A stretch of DNA of 64,000 nucleotides from Clostridioides sp. GTDB lineage: Bacteria > Bacillota > Clostridia > Peptostreptococcales > Peptostreptococcaceae. The notes beneath the pieces are model-generated. The model saw only the letters and a list, made by a program, of their open reading frames with translations. It was not told the DNA's origin and ran no database searches. Below are positions 60,903 to 64,000 of this stretch, in pieces (positions within the stretch are counted from its first letter, which is position 1; every line of letters begins with the position of its first letter). Location: contig JAISJN010000008.1 in assembly GCA_031261505.1 (NCBI GenBank), forward strand, positions 310,001 through 374,000, read 5' to 3'. A program made the translations under genes and the position numbers.

Positions 60903-61365
60903 TAGTTTCACTCCCTTTTTCGATTAGTATTTTCTCTAGTTCTTTTACAAAATTGTTTATATCGTTAAATTGCTTGTAAACTGATGCGAACCTTACGTAG
61001 GCGACCTCGTCTAAGTTTCTAAGTTCCCTCATCACCATATCTCCGATTTTGTTTGTCTCTATTTCCTCTATGAATTTTCTGCTCAGTTCGTTTTCTATAT
61101 TTTTGATGACATCCTCTATGCTCTGTGATGAGATTGGCCTCTTTTCACACGCTCTCAATAGACCGTACTTTATCTTATCTCTATCAAATGGCTGTCTGCT
61201 GCCATCTCTTTTTATTACCATTATCTGTGCGAATTCTATTCTTTCGTAAGTCGTAAATCTCTTTTTACAATTCTCACATTCCCTTCTTCGCCTTACGGAA
61301 GTAGAATCTGTGTGTCTTGAGTCTATTACCTTGGACTCTTTGCAGTTACAATACGGACATTGCAT
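60895..61365 (-). CDS. nrdR: Transcriptional repressor NrdR
   Basis: ATP/dATP-sensing repressor of ribonucleotide reductase genes. The 156-residue product has an N-terminal zinc ribbon (Cys3, Cys6, Cys30, Cys33; MQCPYCNCKESKVIDSRHT and RRECENCKKRFTTYER) and an ATP-cone domain (about 47-137, VIKRDGSRQPFDRDKIKYGLLRACEKR). Length and order are standard. It overlaps pgeF. No nrd genes are in the window, so targets lie elsewhere. Confidence 0.97.
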   Translation of the reverse strand: MQCPYCNCKESKVIDSRHTDSTSVRRRRECENCKKRFTTYERIEFAQIMVIKRDGSRQPFDRDKIKYGLLRACEKRPISSQSIEDVIKNIENELSRKFIEEIETNKIGDMVMRELRNLDEVAYVRFASVYKQFNDINNFVKELEKILIEKGSETNE

Positions 61366-61417
61366 ACTCTTCTTCCTCCTATGTTGATTAAACGGTTTAA
61401 ATGAAATTTATCTCAAG

Positions 61418-61681
61418 TTACATATCGAAGTCTTCTAGGTTCAACTCTGCTCCTACATTTACTATTATTGTATCACATCCGATCTTCAATATATCTCTCC
61501 AGTTGATCACTTCCTCACTACCACCTCTGGAGAAGAAGCCTATTCCTTCGTCTCCAAATATTGTGAAAGAAGTTATCTTTCCAGCCTCGGCATCTATAGC
61601 TATATCTGTTATATATCCAAGCCTCTTCCCATTTTTTACGTTTATTACTTCTTTCTCCATTATATCAGATACTCGTAGCAT
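61418..61681 (-). CDS. ylmC: YlmC/YmxH-family PRC-barrel protein
   Basis: The 87-residue product begins MLRVSDIMEKEVINVKNGKRLGYITDIAIDAEAGKITSF and ends NLEDFDM: a single PRC-barrel domain of the YlmC/YmxH family, present in spore formers next to sigG. Some clostridial members are linked to sporulation, without a known reaction. ATG at 61681 is favoured (AGGGG eight bases ahead) over GTG at 61690. Between sigG and nrdR. Confidence 0.9.
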   Translation of the reverse strand: MLRVSDIMEKEVINVKNGKRLGYITDIAIDAEAGKITSFTIFGDEGIGFFSRGGSEEVINWRDILKIGCDTIIVNVGAELNLEDFDM

Positions 61682-61870
61682 ATCCCACACCCCTTTACAG
61701 ATTCTATGAAAATAACAACCCTGTTATAATAAATATGTACTAGCAGTGCGAAATATTCTACAGCTCGGCTAAAAAATTTGACAGCCAATATTAAAATAGA
61801 CTTCATAGAGACGGACGATGATATTCGCCCAGTATCTACAAAGTCTACTATGTTTTTACGCTAGTCCTTA

Positions 61871-62644
61871 TTAAACGTATTTCCTCATGTTCTTAAGTGC
61901 GTTCTTTTCGATTCTCGATACCTGCGCCTGAGATATCCCTATCTCGTCTGCCACCTCAATTTGAGTTCTGCCTTTGTAAAATCTTAAATCTAACACGAGT
62001 TTCTCTCTACTGCTCAATTTTTTTGCAGCTTCTCTGAGTGATATCTGCTCAAGCCAGCTCGCATCGTTCTCTTTCTTGTCCTGTACCTGGTCCATCACGT
62101 ATATAGCGTCTCCATTGTCCTGATACACTGGGTCAAATAATGATATAGGGTCTTGGATTGCATCAAGTGCCATTACTACCTGTTCCACCTCAAGCTCTAG
62201 CTCTTTTGCTATCTCACTTACAGTTGGTTCCTTTGAATGTTCTGTTATATACTTTTCTCTGACTTGAAGTGCCTTGTACGCAGTATCTTTTATCGATCTA
62301 CTCACCCTTATTGGATTATTGTCCCTTAGATATCTTCTTATTTCACCTATTATCATAGGTACTGCGTAGGTAGAGAATCTCACATTTAAACTTAAATCGA
62401 AATTATCGATGGCCTTTATAAGACCTACGCAGCCAATTTGAAATAAATCATCTATGTTCTCGCCTCTGTTGTTAAACTTTTTTGTGACGCTTAAAACCAA
62501 CCTTAGATTTCCATTTAGAAATACCTGTCTTGCCTGTTCGTCTCCAGCTTTTATTTTTATAAGAAGTTCATCCATCTCTTTGCTTTTTAAAACTGGTAAC
62601 TCCGATGTATTGACTCCACATATCTCAACTTTATTAATTCTCAT
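61871..62644 (-). CDS. sigG: RNA polymerase sporulation sigma factor SigG
   Basis: Late forespore sigma factor. The 257-residue protein begins MRINKVEICGVNTSELPVL, the conserved N-terminus of sigma-G, with region 2 (NLRLVLSVTKKFNNRGENIDDLFQIGCVGLIKAIDNFDLSLNVRFSTYAVPMIIGEIRRYLRDNN), region 3 (RVSRSIKDTAYKALQ) and region 4 (LSSREKLVLDLRFYKGRTQIEVADEIGISQAQVSRIEKNALKNMRKY). ATG at 62644 has GAGAGGG ten bases ahead; a TTG nine bases upstream is too close to it. It follows sigE by 87 bases, as in B. subtilis. Confidence 0.97.
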   Translation of the reverse strand: MRINKVEICGVNTSELPVLKSKEMDELLIKIKAGDEQARQVFLNGNLRLVLSVTKKFNNRGENIDDLFQIGCVGLIKAIDNFDLSLNVRFSTYAVPMIIGEIRRYLRDNNPIRVSRSIKDTAYKALQVREKYITEHSKEPTVSEIAKELELEVEQVVMALDAIQDPISLFDPVYQDNGDAIYVMDQVQDKKENDASWLEQISLREAAKKLSSREKLVLDLRFYKGRTQIEVADEIGISQAQVSRIEKNALKNMRKYV

Positions 62645-62731
62645 GTCTATCAAGCCCTCTCTTAAAAGTATCCTTATAATGAAATTGTTGACAATATTTT
62701 ATAAAATATACTTTCAAAAGATATTTTTTCG

Positions 62732-63451
62732 TTATACAAATTTTTTCATTTCTTTTTGTAGCCTACAAATTATCTTCTTTTCCAATCTAGAAATATAGGA
62801 TTGAGATATTCCAAGCATTCCCGCAACTTCTTTCTGAGTCTTCTCTTTTCCCCTGTCTATCAGCCCAAACCTAAGCACCATTATTTGCCTTTCTCTGTCG
62901 TTTAATTTATCAAGCGCCATGAGAAGTAAATCTCTATCTATCTCTTCTTCTATTATTTTATAGATTTCGTCGTTGTCGGTTCCAAGTACATCTGACAACA
63001 GGAGTTCGTTTCCGTCTAGATCTACATTTAGTGGTTCGTCAAACGACACCTCTGATTTTTTCTTGTTATTCTTTCTCAAAAACATCAATATCTCGTTCTC
63101 TATACATCTAGATGCGTATGTTGCTAGTTTTATATTCTTATTTAGTTTAAATGTATTGACAGCCTTTATAAGTCCTATTGTGCCTATCGATATCAAATCT
63201 TCTATATCTATACCTGTGTTTTCAAATTTTCTCGATATGTATACCACAAGTCGTAGATTCCTCTCTATCAATATCGACTTTACGCCTTCATCTGTATCCA
63301 ATTTTTTGAGCAATTCCATCTCTTCATCAGCATCCAGAGGTGGAGGTAAAATATTTGCACCACCCATGTAGTAAACAGCACTGGGCTTTAATATTTTCAG
63401 TTTTAAACCTATATCCAATAGAAACATTTTGATTTTTCGCAGTAATCCCAA
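62732..63451 (-). CDS. sigE: RNA polymerase sporulation sigma factor SigE (pro-form)
   Basis: Early mother-cell sigma factor, made as an inactive precursor. The 239-residue protein has the pro-sequence at residues 1 to about 27 ([19 protein letters not shown]), the cleavage zone [15 protein letters not shown], then sigma regions 2 ([66 protein letters not shown]) and 4 ([45 protein letters not shown]). The start is TTG at 63451 with AGGAGGG six bases ahead. The likely protease SpoIIGA is encoded 18 bases upstream. Confidence 0.97.
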   Translation of the reverse strand: MGLLRKIKMFLLDIGLKLKILKPSAVYYMGGANILPPPLDADEEMELLKKLDTDEGVKSILIERNLRLVVYISRKFENTGIDIEDLISIGTIGLIKAVNTFKLNKNIKLATYASRCIENEILMFLRKNNKKKSEVSFDEPLNVDLDGNELLLSDVLGTDNDEIYKIIEEEIDRDLLLMALDKLNDRERQIMVLRFGLIDRGKEKTQKEVAGMLGISQSYISRLEKKIICRLQKEMKKFV

Positions 63452-63468
63452 CCCTTATCCCTCCTAAA

Positions 63469-64000
63469 TTACGTAATCTGTAACAGACTCGGATTTATTA
63501 TAGCCCCGTAGTCCGGATCGTCTATATCCGCAAATCCAATAACTATGTTATCGATTTTCTGATTATCAACTTCTAGATAATCTATTTTTAAACCAAATAC
63601 TATTTTAGCCTCGCTGCTTCCAGCGTGTTTATATGGAATCAGTCTTATTTTCCTGGATAGGTCCGTATCCAACTCCATAAGAATTTCTTGAGCTCTAACC
63701 ATGTCCAAATTCTCTCTAGATAAATCTACCAACTCATCTGGAAGTATTCCTTTTATAACCTTGAAATCGACCATCACCACATCGCTCTTGCTTATTGGAT
63801 CCTTTAACATATTTCCACTGTCGACAAGTGCTTTTAAATCAAATACATTTCCAAGTAACTTTATCTTTATATCTTTTTTAAGGCTCTCGATGTATTTTAT
63901 CATCTTGACATCTCTGTAGATGTACTTGAGCAACTTACAGCTGAGGTATGCACAAATTATCAAAAACGATATTTTAAAATGACTTATACCTGTAAAGTAA
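63469..64000 (-). CDS. spoIIGA: Sporulation sigma-E factor processing peptidase SpoIIGA, C-terminal part
   Basis: Membrane-embedded aspartyl protease that cleaves pro-sigma-E after a forespore signal. The frame is open to the window edge: about 177 residues are seen, with the end of a membrane segment (FLIICAYLSC), then the protease domain (LKALVDSGNMLKDPISKSDVVMVD, the Asp in DSGN being the expected catalytic residue; IPYKHAGSSEAKIVFGLKIDYLE). The N-terminal membrane half lies outside. It ends 18 bases before sigE, giving the standard spoIIGA-sigE order. Confidence 0.94.
   Translation of the reverse strand, partial: YFTGISHFKISFLIICAYLSCKLLKYIYRDVKMIKYIESLKKDIKIKLLGNVFDLKALVDSGNMLKDPISKSDVVMVDFKVIKGILPDELVDLSRENLDMVRAQEILMELDTDLSRKIRLIPYKHAGSSEAKIVFGLKIDYLEVDNQKIDNIVIGFADIDDPDYGAIINPSLLQIT

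Overview
The window is a 64 kb chromosomal stretch from a low-GC, endospore-forming anaerobic Firmicute, most probably of the Clostridioides/Peptostreptococcaceae type. The reasons are the spoIIGA-sigE-sigG and spoIVA sporulation genes, T-box leaders, butyrate kinase/phosphotransbutyrylase, hybrid cluster protein, and a gene order (dapF-yicC-gmk-rpoZ-coaBC; ileS-divIVA-ylmH-yggT-sepF-yggS; spoIVA-gpsA-plsY-der-DUF512-YIEGIA) that I recall from C. difficile relatives. No rRNA, tRNA, CRISPR array, phage or insertion sequence was recognised. Almost all genes lie on the minus strand; the plus-strand exceptions are rqcH, pepQ, a namA-like flavin oxidoreductase and an oppA-like gene.

Layout. 1-3.3 kb: housekeeping operon dapF-yicC-gmk-rpoZ-coaBC, with yicC frameshifted. 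3.4-7.5 kb: an antibiotic-resistance-type ABC-F ATPase with a long leader, divergent from rqcH. 7.7-13.3 kb: fermentation and acyl metabolism (ptb, buk, a BASS-family transporter, an HMGL-like condensing enzyme) and a MerR-XRE-cupin regulator. 13.5-19.2 kb: a decaying export cassette (frameshifted FtsX-type permease, MFS gene with an in-frame stop, intact ABC exporter). 19.4-26.4 kb: pyrimidine genes (uraA, pyrR), rluD, lspA, a Trp T-box operon mtnN-trpS, and aroD. 26.6-32.4 kb: pepQ, namA, and the nitrosative-stress set hcp/ferredoxin/Crp-type regulator with a clear operator-promoter. 32.4-39.2 kb: TPM and LemA proteins, the oppA-like lipoprotein, a DUF5058 membrane pair and an M20 amidohydrolase. 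39.6-44.2 kb: an orphan LytTR regulator and Ile T-box-controlled ileS. 44.2-64 kb: division and sporulation genes, lipid genes (gpsA, plsY), der, DUF512, the YIEGIA module, a PhoP/PhoR pair, pgeF, nrdR, ylmC, sigG, sigE and the 3' part of spoIIGA.

The most striking observation is at 34265-35914. The predicted oligopeptide-binding lipoprotein is circularly permuted: after a normal signal peptide and lipobox, the C-terminal half of an OppA-type protein comes first, followed by the complete N-terminal half, in one open frame with its own promoter and ribosome binding site. Other unexplained structure includes a dispersed family of about 100-bp hairpin-forming intergenic elements (at least eight recognisable copies, both orientations, with stems that differ in sequence but keep pairing) and short tandem repeats placed repeatedly at the 3' ends of genes (ABC exporter, hcp, sensor kinase, LytTR regulator). 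All assignments come from reading the sequence and recognising motifs; no database search was run.
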